From Gammaproteobacteria bacterium (GTDB lineage Bacteria; Pseudomonadota; Gammaproteobacteria; Eutrophobiales; Eutrophobiaceae), in the NCBI GenBank assembly GCA_012270695.1, contig JAAXHV010000142.1, forward strand, positions 415 through 5,696: 5,282 bases of DNA. Direction: 5' to 3'. Position 1 is the stretch's first letter, and each line of letters opens with the position of its first letter. This document shows, piece by piece, positions 1 through 5,282 of this stretch. The translations under genes and the position numbers were made by a program. The notes under the pieces are model-generated. The model worked only from the letters and a program-made list of their open reading frames with translations, searched no databases and was not told the DNA's origin.

Positions 1-860
1 CAGGCGCATCAGAGGGAGAGGGCCTGGGCAATAAATTCCTCGGTCATATCCGCGAGACGCATGCCATTGCCCAGGTTCTACGTTGTTTTGAAGATGACAA
101 TATCACTCATGTCAACGGCACAATAGACCCGCTTGCCGATTTGGACGTGATCAATACGGAACTGTGTCTGGCCGACCTGGAGACCCTGCAGCGGGCTTCA
201 CAGAAGGCGGAGAAGGCCGTAAAAACCGGTGATAAACAGGTAATGGAACGCTGCCGGGTATTGGCCGGTCTGACCACACATATCGATACGGGAGCGCCTG
301 CCAGAACACTGTCCTTGGGGCACGCTGAACGCTGCCTGGCGCAGGAGTTAGGCCTGCTGACGGAAAAACCGGTTCTGTATATCGCCAATGTAGAGGAGAC
401 CGGCATCGCCACCAACAAATGGCTGGCGCAACTGGCGCGCCGTGCAGCCGCGGACGGCGCCGGGCTCGTTGCCGTATCCGCCGCAATCGAGATGGAAATC
501 AGCGAACTTGACGAACAGGGCAAAAGTGAGTTTTTACGAGACCTGGGCTTGTCGGAGCCCGGCCTGCACCGGTTGATTCGGGCAGGTTATGAGTTGCTTG
601 ACCTGCACACGTTTTTCACGATGACACCCCGGGAAGTCCGGGCCTGGACCATCAGGAAAGGAACCGGCGCGCCCCAGGCTGCCGGAGTCATCCACACGGA
701 TTTCGAGAAGGGGTTCATTCGCGCCGAAGTCATCGCTTATGACGATTTCATAGAGCACCAGGGCGAGCAGGGCGCAAAGAATGCCGGCAAGTGGCGCCTG
801 GAAGGACGGGAGTATATCGTCAGGGACGGCGACGTGATGTTATTCCGTTTTAACGTCTAA
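1..860 (+). CDS. ychF: Redox-regulated ribosome-binding ATPase YchF (5'-truncated by window edge)
   Basis: YchF/OLA1 proteins are Obg-related P-loop NTPases that prefer ATP, bind ribosomes in the cytoplasm and take part in stress responses. The frame is open from base 3 and gives 285 residues; full-length family members have about 363, so roughly the first 78 residues (P-loop, switch I and the DxAG motif) lie upstream. Visible from the edge are GASEGEGLGNKFL and HIRETHAIAQVLRCFEDDN, the conserved segment after switch II. The nucleotide-specificity motif is NVEE (bases 387-398), the NxxE form that replaces the GTPase NKxD and explains ATP preference. The C-terminal TGS domain covers about visible residues 200-283 and contains the signature runs RAWTI, PQAAGVIHTDFEKGFIRAE and the end DGDVMLFRFNV. 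An internal TTG at 141 is not the start, because family sequence continues upstream of it. The true start is outside the window. Identification is secure. Confidence 0.96.
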   Translation, partial: GASEGEGLGNKFLGHIRETHAIAQVLRCFEDDNITHVNGTIDPLADLDVINTELCLADLETLQRASQKAEKAVKTGDKQVMERCRVLAGLTTHIDTGAPARTLSLGHAERCLAQELGLLTEKPVLYIANVEETGIATNKWLAQLARRAAADGAGLVAVSAAIEMEISELDEQGKSEFLRDLGLSEPGLHRLIRAGYELLDLHTFFTMTPREVRAWTIRKGTGAPQAAGVIHTDFEKGFIRAEVIAYDDFIEHQGEQGAKNAGKWRLEGREYIVRDGDVMLFRFNV

Positions 861-896
861 CCCCAGCCCACACTGTGTTCCCCGTGCCCTCTGTGG

Positions 897-919
897 TAAA
901 TTAGGAAAAACATCATAAT
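897..919 (+). promoter_or_regulatory. Weak candidate promoter upstream of rpe
   Basis: The 75-base gap between ychF and rpe holds two possible -10 hexamers: CATAAT at 914-919 (one mismatch to consensus) and TAAATT at 897-902, preceded by TGG like an extended -10. Neither has a good -35 box at the proper distance; the hexamer 17 bases upstream of CATAAT is CTGTGG. Transcription from the CATAAT site would give a leader of about ten bases, too short for a trp leader or attenuator. The gap shows no strong terminator hairpin for ychF either, so read-through from ychF is possible. This is a guess from composition only. Confidence 0.2.
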
Positions 920-935
920 CTACTAAACAGATTAA

Positions 936-1616
936 ATGCCTGAATACATTATCGCGCCTTCAATATTGTCTGCGGATATGGCACGGTTGGGCCAGGAAGT
1001 GGAGGCTGTCCTGGCGGCCGGCGCCGATTACATCCACGTGGATGTGATGGATAACCACTACGTGCCCAACCTGACCTTCGGTCCGGTGGTTGTCCGCGCC
1101 CTGCGGGATTACGGCGTGACCGCGCCGATGGACGTGCACCTGATGATCGAACCGGTGGACCGGATCATCCCCGATTTTGCCGTGGCCGGCGCTGACATCA
1201 TCACTTTCCACCCGGAGGCAAGCCGTCACGTTGACCGGACCCTGCAACTGATAAGGGATCATGGCTGCCGTTCCGGCCTGGTATTTAATCCGGCAACGCC
1301 GCTGGACCATCTCCAACACGTTGTTGATAAGATTGATATGGTATTGATCATGTCCGTCAACCCCGGCTTCGGTGGGCAGAGTTTCATCCCTGCCGTCCTG
1401 GATAAGTTGCGTGCGGCGAGGAAAATCATCGACGCCTCCGGTGGGAATATACGCCTTGAGATTGACGGCGGTGTGAAGGTGGAGAATATTGCCGAAATCG
1501 CCGCGGCCGGCGCCGATACGTTCGTAGCCGGGTCGGCGATTTTCGGGAGCGATGATTATGCCGGAGTCATCAAGGCGATGAGAACAGCGTTACAGCAAGT
1601 TGTTCGTGGCGGCTGA
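936..1616 (+). CDS. rpe: Ribulose-phosphate 3-epimerase
   Basis: Cytoplasmic metal-dependent TIM-barrel enzyme (226 residues, normal length) that interconverts D-ribulose 5-phosphate and D-xylulose 5-phosphate in the pentose phosphate pathway, or in the Calvin cycle where that is present. The first strand has APSILSAD (residues 7-14). Metal ligands and catalytic acids are in place: His34 and Asp36 in DYIHVDVMD, His68 in DVHLM, Asp177 in EIDGGV. The phosphate-binding loops are the VNPGFGGQSF segment (141-150) and VAGSAIFG (197-204). The ATG at 936 is the only sensible start: an in-frame TAA lies immediately before it (933-935), the next Met is residue 15, and the family begins with this APSIL segment. 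No clear Shine-Dalgarno sequence precedes it. The stop is followed 27 bases later by trpG, so the two are probably co-transcribed. rpe is commonly linked to trp genes in gammaproteobacteria, usually with gph and trpE between; here those are absent. Confidence 0.97.
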   Translation: MPEYIIAPSILSADMARLGQEVEAVLAAGADYIHVDVMDNHYVPNLTFGPVVVRALRDYGVTAPMDVHLMIEPVDRIIPDFAVAGADIITFHPEASRHVDRTLQLIRDHGCRSGLVFNPATPLDHLQHVVDKIDMVLIMSVNPGFGGQSFIPAVLDKLRAARKIIDASGGNIRLEIDGGVKVENIAEIAAAGADTFVAGSAIFGSDDYAGVIKAMRTALQQVVRGG

Positions 1617-1643
1617 TGTAGAGAAACACTTTGTGAGAACCCC

Positions 1644-2231
1644 ATGTTATTGATGATCGACAATTACGACTCCTTCACCTACAACCTGGTTCAGTACTTC
1701 GGTGAGCTGGGGCAGGAGGTGAGCGTGTACCGTAATGACCAGATCACCCTGGAGCAGATCCATGAGCTCGAACCGGAGCATATCGTCATCTCGCCCGGCC
1801 CCTGCACGCCGAGCGAAGCTGGTATATCGGTTGACGTGATTAATGAGTTCATGGATAAAATTCCCATATTGGGAGTGTGCCTGGGACACCAGAGTATCGG
1901 CCAGGCCCTGGGGGGACGCATTGTCCACGCCAACCGTATCATGCACGGCAAGACTTCCGATATTTATCATGAGAATTCGGACGTTTTTACCGGTCTTGAA
2001 AGCCCGTTTGTCGCAACCCGTTACCACTCCTTGGTGATCGAGCAGGAATCCTTGCCTGAATCTCTGGAAGTAACCGCCTGGACCAGGGCGGAAACCGGAG
2101 ATATTGACGAGATCATGGGGGTCAGGCATAAGGATTATCCCGTTTTCGGCGTACAGTTCCATCCCGAGTCGATATTGACCACTTTCGGTCATGATCTGCT
2201 CAAAAACTTTCTTCATATCAACTCCCATTGA
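1644..2231 (+). CDS. trpG: Anthranilate synthase component II (glutamine amidotransferase), TrpG/PabA type
   Basis: Class I glutamine amidotransferase subunit, 195 residues, that hydrolyses glutamine and passes ammonia to TrpE for making anthranilate from chorismate. The N-terminus MLLMIDNYDSFTYNLVQYFG is diagnostic of TrpG/PabA. The oxyanion-hole segment is PGPCTP (51-56), the nucleophile is Cys79 in GVCLGHQ, and His173 and Glu175 in QFHPESI complete the triad. The segment VATRYHSL (123-130) is also typical. It is a stand-alone subunit, not fused to TrpE or TrpD. The ATG at 1644 matches the family N-terminus; only a weak GTGA (1633-1636) lies upstream as a possible ribosome site. Linkage to trpD and trpC supports the tryptophan role, but TrpG and PabA cannot be separated by sequence alone and one protein often serves both anthranilate and p-aminobenzoate synthesis. 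Its synthase partner TrpE is not in the window. It contains a single Trp residue (Trp146). Confidence 0.95.
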   Translation: MLLMIDNYDSFTYNLVQYFGELGQEVSVYRNDQITLEQIHELEPEHIVISPGPCTPSEAGISVDVINEFMDKIPILGVCLGHQSIGQALGGRIVHANRIMHGKTSDIYHENSDVFTGLESPFVATRYHSLVIEQESLPESLEVTAWTRAETGDIDEIMGVRHKDYPVFGVQFHPESILTTFGHDLLKNFLHINSH

Positions 2232-2233
2232 TG
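2229..2233 (+). promoter_or_regulatory. Overlapping stop-start TGATG coupling trpG to trpD
   Basis: The trpG stop codon TGA (2229-2231) and the trpD start ATG (2231-2233) share one base. No purine-rich Shine-Dalgarno sequence is visible in the last bases of trpG. The arrangement is what one expects when ribosomes finishing trpG re-initiate on trpD, giving balanced synthesis of the two proteins. The overlap is seen directly; the coupling is inferred. Confidence 0.75.
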
Positions 2234-3253
2234 AATGTCCAATCCGCACTGAATGAAGTGATCGACGGCGGCGACTTGCCCAATGACGTCATGCGGGCTG
2301 TGATGCACGATATGATGTCTGGAAAAATGACCGACGCGCAGATCGGCGGGTTCCTGGTTGCCCTGCGGATGAAAGGTGAGACCATTGACGAAATCAGCGC
2401 GGCAGCCGCGGTGATGCGCGAATTTGCCGTAAGAGTACACATTGACGATCCTCACTTGGTGGATATCGTCGGCACTGGGGGCGATGGTGCGCACAGCTTC
2501 AATATCTCGACTACTGCATCTTTTGTTATTGCCGCCGCCGGAGGCAAAGTTGCAAAACACAATAATCGCTCCATTTCCGGTCGTTCCGGCAGCGCTGACG
2601 TATTGGAACAAGCGGGTGTCAAATTGGGTCTGAAAGCCGGACACGTGGCTGCATGTATTAACCAGCTCGGGATAGGCTATATGTTTGCTCCGGCGCACCA
2701 TCCGGCGACGAGATATGCAGCGGGACCGCGCCGGGAACTGGCTACCAGGAGCATATTCAACATGCTGGGACCGTTGACAAATCCGGCTTACGTGAAGCGC
2801 CAGCTAATCGGCGTCTACCACTCGGACCTGCTGGATGTGTTTGCCCGGGTCATGCAGCGGCTGGGCAGTGAACACTGCATGGTTGTGCGATCGCAAGACG
2901 GGCTGGATGAGATAAGCAACTCTGCCGCAACTGACGTGGTCGAACTCAAGGACGGGCGCATCACAAAGTACCAGATCACACCGCAACAGTTCGGTTTCAA
3001 ACCCGGAGCTCTGTCCGAACTGGTAGTAGACAACATCGGGCAAAGCTACGACATCATGATGACGGTGCTTGAAAACGAACCTGGGCCTGCCCGGGATATC
3101 GTATTACTGAATGCCGGCGCCGCCATTTACGTGGCCGATCTGGCGCCGGACATGGAACAGGGGATCGAACTTGCCAGGCAGGCCATTGCTACTGGTGAGG
3201 CGAAGAAAAAGTTACGGGACCTCGCGTCGCTCACGAACCAGCTTGCCGGTTGA
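2231..3253 (+). CDS. trpD: Anthranilate phosphoribosyltransferase
   Basis: Transfers the phosphoribosyl group of PRPP to anthranilate, giving phosphoribosyl-anthranilate, the second step of tryptophan synthesis; cytoplasmic, usually dimeric and Mg-dependent. With the ATG at 2231 it has 340 residues, the normal length for the monofunctional enzyme. A TTG at 2228 is also open but is less likely, since the ATG overlaps the trpG stop. The small helical N-terminal domain covers about residues 1-70. PRPP binding is shown by GTGGDGAHSFNIST (81-94) and KHNNRS (109-114), followed by SGSADVLE (119-126). The anthranilate pocket includes FAPAHHPATR (152-161) and Arg167, which aligns with the family's anthranilate-binding Arg. 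The metal-binding pair is Asp226-Glu227 in DGLDEIS. Minor departures from the usual sequence: KHNNRS rather than KHGNRS, and HHPATRY where most have HHPAMRH/K. All key catalytic residues remain, so it should be active. It contains no Trp. Confidence 0.97.
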   Translation: MNVQSALNEVIDGGDLPNDVMRAVMHDMMSGKMTDAQIGGFLVALRMKGETIDEISAAAAVMREFAVRVHIDDPHLVDIVGTGGDGAHSFNISTTASFVIAAAGGKVAKHNNRSISGRSGSADVLEQAGVKLGLKAGHVAACINQLGIGYMFAPAHHPATRYAAGPRRELATRSIFNMLGPLTNPAYVKRQLIGVYHSDLLDVFARVMQRLGSEHCMVVRSQDGLDEISNSAATDVVELKDGRITKYQITPQQFGFKPGALSELVVDNIGQSYDIMMTVLENEPGPARDIVLLNAGAAIYVADLAPDMEQGIELARQAIATGEAKKKLRDLASLTNQLAG

Positions 3254-3259
3254 CAGCTT

Positions 3260-3283
3260 CCGTCGATGACATGCGACGGTGAG
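3260..3283 (+). promoter_or_regulatory. Hairpin overlapping the trpC ribosome binding site
   Basis: In the 38-base trpD-trpC gap, CCGTCG (3260-3265) and CGACGG (3274-3279) are perfect inverted repeats around an eight-base loop. The last two bases of the right arm are the first two of GGTGAG (3278-3283), the best Shine-Dalgarno sequence for trpC, eight bases before its TTG start. If the stem forms, it would partly hide that site. The left arm starts only seven bases after the trpD stop codon, so a ribosome finishing trpD should cover it and keep the site open. There is no T-run after the stem, so it is not a Rho-independent terminator. The sequence is seen directly; a regulatory role is inference. 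Confidence 0.45.
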
Positions 3284-3291
3284 TAATTACA

Positions 3292-4086
3292 TTGAATACG
3301 ACTGACATTCTGGCAACCATTCTGGAATACAAGCAGAAATGGATTGCCGCAAAAAAAGCAGTTGTGCCCCTGGCGCAACTGAAGCAGCAAATCAGGGATG
3401 CCACTCCTTCACCGGGGTTTTACCGGTGTATCCGTAGCGCCATAGACAACGGCAGACCCGCGCTCATTGCAGAAATCAAAAAGGCATCGCCAAGCAAAGG
3501 CGTCATTCGCGGCGATTTTGACCCTGCAAGCATTGCTGGGGCGTATGCGAGCGCCGGGGCCGCCTGTCTCTCCGTGCTGACCGATGAGAAATTTTTTCAG
3601 GGCTCTGACCAGCACTTGCAACAGGCCAAAGCCGTGACCCTCCTGCCGGTGTTACGCAAGGATTTTATCATCGATCCTTACCAGGTCTATGAGGCCAAAG
3701 CCATCGGCGCGGATTGCGTACTGCTGATAGTGGCGGCACTGGATGATGTCCGCATGCAGGAACTGGCCGCAACCGCTGCCGATATCGGCCTTGACGTGCT
3801 GGTGGAAGTGCACAATCGCGAAGAACTCGAACGGGGACTGTTCCTGCGTACACCCCTGATAGGGATAAACAACCGCAACCTGCATACGTTTGAAACGTCT
3901 CTGCAGACGACGTTGGACCTGCTGCCGGACGTTTTCCCGGACCGGACCGTCGTGACGGAAAGCGGCATACACAGCCGTGCGGATATCGAACTCATGCGCA
4001 GCCGCGACGTGCATGCTTTTCTGGTTGGGGAGGCGTTGCTCAGAGCTGACGACCCCGGTGCGGCTGTGCGCGCGCTGATCGGTTGA
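3292..4086 (+). CDS. trpC: Indole-3-glycerol phosphate synthase (TTG start)
   Basis: TIM-barrel enzyme that converts carboxyphenylamino-deoxyribulose 5-phosphate to indole-3-glycerol phosphate with loss of CO2 and water. It is the 264-residue monofunctional form, without the TrpF domain fused in E. coli. Active-site residues match the family: Glu61 and Lys63 in AEIKKASPSKG, Lys123 in VLRKDFIIDPYQ, Glu172 in VEVH, Asn193 in GINNRNLHTFE, and Glu223-Ser224 in VTESGI. The phosphate-binding end is FLVGEALLRADDP (243-255). The start is TTG at 3292: an in-frame TGA lies at 3280-3282, no ATG or GTG occurs between, GGTGAG sits eight bases upstream, and the family N-terminus (an ILxxIxxxK pattern) begins right there. 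Together with trpG and trpD it forms a trpGDC block; TrpF, TrpA and TrpB are encoded elsewhere. The stop lies three bases from that of the converging gene. It has one Trp (Trp17). Confidence 0.97.
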   Translation: MNTTDILATILEYKQKWIAAKKAVVPLAQLKQQIRDATPSPGFYRCIRSAIDNGRPALIAEIKKASPSKGVIRGDFDPASIAGAYASAGAACLSVLTDEKFFQGSDQHLQQAKAVTLLPVLRKDFIIDPYQVYEAKAIGADCVLLIVAALDDVRMQELAATAADIGLDVLVEVHNREELERGLFLRTPLIGINNRNLHTFETSLQTTLDLLPDVFPDRTVVTESGIHSRADIELMRSRDVHAFLVGEALLRADDPGAAVRALIG

Positions 4087-4089
4087 GGC

Positions 4090-4482
4090 TTACTTGGTTA
4101 AACCAAACAAATCATCCAGTTCTTGCCTGGATTGCTCTGCCGAAGAGGCCGTTCCCGTTGCTGCAGCAGGCATATCAAGGTCGAACAAGGCATTCAGGTC
4201 TGACGCGGCCGCATCCGCTTCCGAGTGATCGGCGGGTTTCCATGCCTGCGGATTGAGCTCAAGATAATCACAAAAATTCGGTCTGTCTTTGTCTTTGACT
4301 GCGTCAGCGATGGGTTCACGGCATTGCTTTGCGACCCGGGGATCATAAAACCGGCACATCTTGCAGACGTGCAGCGCGGCGTCACAGGCTTTGCAATAGG
4401 CGCTTCTGGAAAGTGGCATGAGCAGGTCGTCCAGGCCGGCGCCGCACTTCCAGCATTTCAGGTCTTCCGGTTTGTTCTGCAT
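4090..4482 (-). CDS. Conserved eight-cysteine putative zinc-binding protein of unknown function
   Basis: Small soluble protein of 130 residues with no signal peptide or membrane segment. Eight cysteines lie in the first 71 residues: Cys10/13 (CWKC), Cys30/33 (CKAC), Cys40/43 (CKMC), Cys54 and Cys71. The spacing suits two four-cysteine zinc sites, perhaps 10/13/30/33 and 40/43/54/71. The centre, CRFYDPRVAKQCREP followed by DRPNFCDYLE, resembles a hypothetical protein family I recall from Gammaproteobacteria, but I know of no assigned role. The second half is acidic and Ala-rich, probably disordered, and carries two similar short motifs, DLNALFDL (95-102) and ELDDLFGL (121-128), the latter almost at the C-terminus. 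The ATG at 4482 lies 15 bases after the stop of the TauE-like gene, so the two are probably one operon; a possible TGAGG overlaps that stop but is 13 bases from the ATG, which is rather far. It could be a nucleic-acid or protein adaptor; function cannot be assigned. Confidence 0.85.
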   Translation of the reverse strand: MQNKPEDLKCWKCGAGLDDLLMPLSRSAYCKACDAALHVCKMCRFYDPRVAKQCREPIADAVKDKDRPNFCDYLELNPQAWKPADHSEADAAASDLNALFDLDMPAAATGTASSAEQSRQELDDLFGLTK

Positions 4483-4497
4483 ATTACTTTATGAACC

Positions 4498-5256
4498 TCA
4501 GTTGAAGAATAGCAGTCTGATGATGATCAGCGCCAGTACGATATTCAGCACTATTTTTATGACTCTTTCGCCCTTGCTTACCTGCACGTGTGCGCTGAGC
4601 CATGCACCTATGGAAGTGCCGATGGCCAGACTGAGACCCAGGATCCAGAATATCTCCACTTGCCAGGCGAATACGATTAAGGCAGCCGTGGTATAGACAC
4701 TGATAATGAAGGTCTTGTGCATATTCACCCTGATCAGGTCCAGACCGAGTGTCTTGTTCAGGACCGGCATGAACAGGAAGCCAATCCCAATCTGGATGAA
4801 TCCGCCGTAAAATCCTATAAGGAACATCAGCAGATGGGCCAGCAGCAGGCGTGGTTTTTCCGGTGGCGCCTGGATGGCAGTTTCGTTCTCTTTTTTAACT
4901 GCCATGACCAGCATAACGACCAACATGACGACTGCCACCAATCGGTTGAACCAGACTCCTTCGAGTTGAGTTCCCGCATAAGCGCCCACCACCGCACTTG
5001 GGAGCGCAGCCAGAGCCAGTGTCAGGCTGAGTTTGAAATCAGAGTATCCTTTTTTGAAAAATGCAATCACCGCCGTGGCCATCTGCGCTATGATCGCAAT
5101 GCGGTTGGTGCCGTTGGCGACGGGTCCCGGAACGCCCATGAACAGCATGATCGGGATAGTTAACAGCGACCCGCCGCCGGCCATGACGTTCACAAAGCCG
5201 ACAACGATGCCGACGAGTAAAAGCGCGATGTATTGCCAGATCTCCACTTGATTCAC
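4498..5256 (-). CDS. TauE/SafE family membrane transporter (probable anion exporter)
   Basis: Polytopic inner-membrane protein of 252 residues, normal for the TauE/SafE family (once DUF81). Hydrophobic stretches lie at about 8-25, 29-46, 52-68, 76-96, 104-121, 137-154, 157-170, 183-198, 203-221 and 234-250, so roughly eight to nine spans. The family's internal duplication shows as GFVNVMAGGGSLLTIPIML (20-38) and GFYGGFIQIGIGFLFMPVL (148-166), each a Gly-rich run ending in a proline. A charged loop (KKENE, then PPEKP) at 121-135 divides the halves. Some relatives export sulfite or sulfoacetate, but substrates vary and nothing nearby points to sulfur metabolism. The start is uncertain: GTG at 5256 gives a normal N-terminus, with an in-frame TGA at 5271-5269 upstream and another GTG three codons in (5247). 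Neither has a good Shine-Dalgarno sequence, and a repeat-like stretch occupies the bases just upstream. It is followed at 15 bases by the cysteine-rich gene. Confidence 0.9.
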   Translation of the reverse strand: MNQVEIWQYIALLLVGIVVGFVNVMAGGGSLLTIPIMLFMGVPGPVANGTNRIAIIAQMATAVIAFFKKGYSDFKLSLTLALAALPSAVVGAYAGTQLEGVWFNRLVAVVMLVVMLVMAVKKENETAIQAPPEKPRLLLAHLLMFLIGFYGGFIQIGIGFLFMPVLNKTLGLDLIRVNMHKTFIISVYTTAALIVFAWQVEIFWILGLSLAIGTSIGAWLSAHVQVSKGERVIKIVLNIVLALIIIRLLFFN

Positions 5257-5282
5257 GTGTATATGGGGTCAGGTCGCACAAT
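5257..5282. repeat. Possible edge of a dispersed REP/RAYT-type repeat
   Basis: The end of the window reads TATATGGGGTCAGGTCGCAC on the + strand, then AAT. The core GGGGTCAGGTC followed by a GCA-rich stretch resembles sequences I recall as frequent dispersed repeats flanking REP-associated tyrosine (IS200-like) transposase genes in gamma- and betaproteobacteria. It lies directly against the GTG start of the TauE-like gene and supplies the in-frame TGA that bounds that frame (5271-5269, minus strand). Only the edge is visible, no transposase is in the window, and there is no second copy here to compare with, so this is a recollection-based call. Confidence 0.4.

Noticed and set aside
141..860. 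Reading ychF as a complete 239-residue gene starting at TTG 141
   Set aside because: Conserved YchF sequence continues in frame upstream to base 3, so the gene is simply cut by the window edge.
866..902. Possible terminator after ychF (CCACA at 868-872 with TGTGG at 892-896)
   Set aside because: Only five pairs around a 19-base loop and no T-run follow; not a credible Rho-independent terminator.
1617..1643. Trp leader peptide or attenuator before trpG
   Set aside because: The 27-base gap is too short and has no Trp codon run or alternative hairpins. The 75-base gap before rpe likewise holds no leader frame with Trp codons.
1647..2249. A 200-codon open frame on the minus strand covering all of trpG
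   Set aside because: It lies wholly opposite a well-conserved gene, its translation resembles no known family, and it is explained by codon bias of trpG. Similar antisense frames over ychF, rpe, trpD and trpC were dismissed for the same reason.
3266..3286. Tiny open frames in the trpD-trpC gap (ATG at 3266, six codons; ATG at 3271, three codons)
   Set aside because: Neither has a ribosome site, and such frames are expected by chance in a short gap; the ATG repeats belong to the hairpin loop region.
4717..5163. A 148-codon plus-strand open frame opposite the TauE-like gene
   Set aside because: The His/Gln-rich translation is what the complement of a hydrophobic membrane-protein gene gives; the minus-strand frame has clear family motifs.
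4498..5256. Naming the membrane protein as a sulfite exporter
   Set aside because: The family fold is clear, but no sulfur-metabolism gene lies nearby and substrates in this family vary, so only the family-level name is supported.

Overview
The window is a stretch of ordinary bacterial chromosome, most likely from a gammaproteobacterium. The visible YchF, Rpe, TrpG, TrpD and TrpC proteins read like gammaproteobacterial members of their families, and a linked trpG-trpD-trpC block without fused domains is typical of that class. GC content looks moderate to fairly high by eye. I cannot name the genus.

Layout. Positions 1-860 (+) hold the 3' three quarters of ychF, a ribosome-associated P-loop ATPase cut by the window edge. 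A 75-base gap follows, with at most a weak promoter. Then come four tightly packed genes on the + strand: rpe (936-1616), trpG (1644-2231), trpD (2231-3253) and trpC (3292-4086). The trpG stop and trpD start share one base. trpD and trpC are separated by 38 bases that contain a compact hairpin overlapping the trpC ribosome binding site; trpC itself starts with TTG. On the opposite strand, converging on trpC with only three bases between stop codons, are a TauE/SafE-type membrane protein (5256-4498) and, 15 bases downstream of it, an eight-cysteine putative zinc-binding protein of unknown function (4482-4090). The last 26 bases, directly upstream of the TauE-like start, resemble the edge of a dispersed repeat of the kind found with REP-associated (IS200-like) transposases.

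How the genes work together. Rpe interconverts ribulose 5-phosphate and xylulose 5-phosphate. TrpG supplies ammonia to a TrpE partner that is not in this window. TrpD adds the phosphoribosyl group to anthranilate, and TrpC closes the indole ring after the isomerase TrpF (also absent) has acted. The block is thus the middle part of tryptophan synthesis, joined directly to rpe without the gph and trpE genes that commonly sit between rpe and trpG in this class. The minus-strand pair is a separate transcription unit with no evident metabolic link to it.

I found no RNA genes, CRISPR array, prophage or complete mobile element, and no convincing new multi-gene system. The items most worth a second look are the eight-cysteine protein with its repeated C-terminal motif, the hairpin at the trpC start, the missing gph-trpE segment, and the repeat-like right edge.
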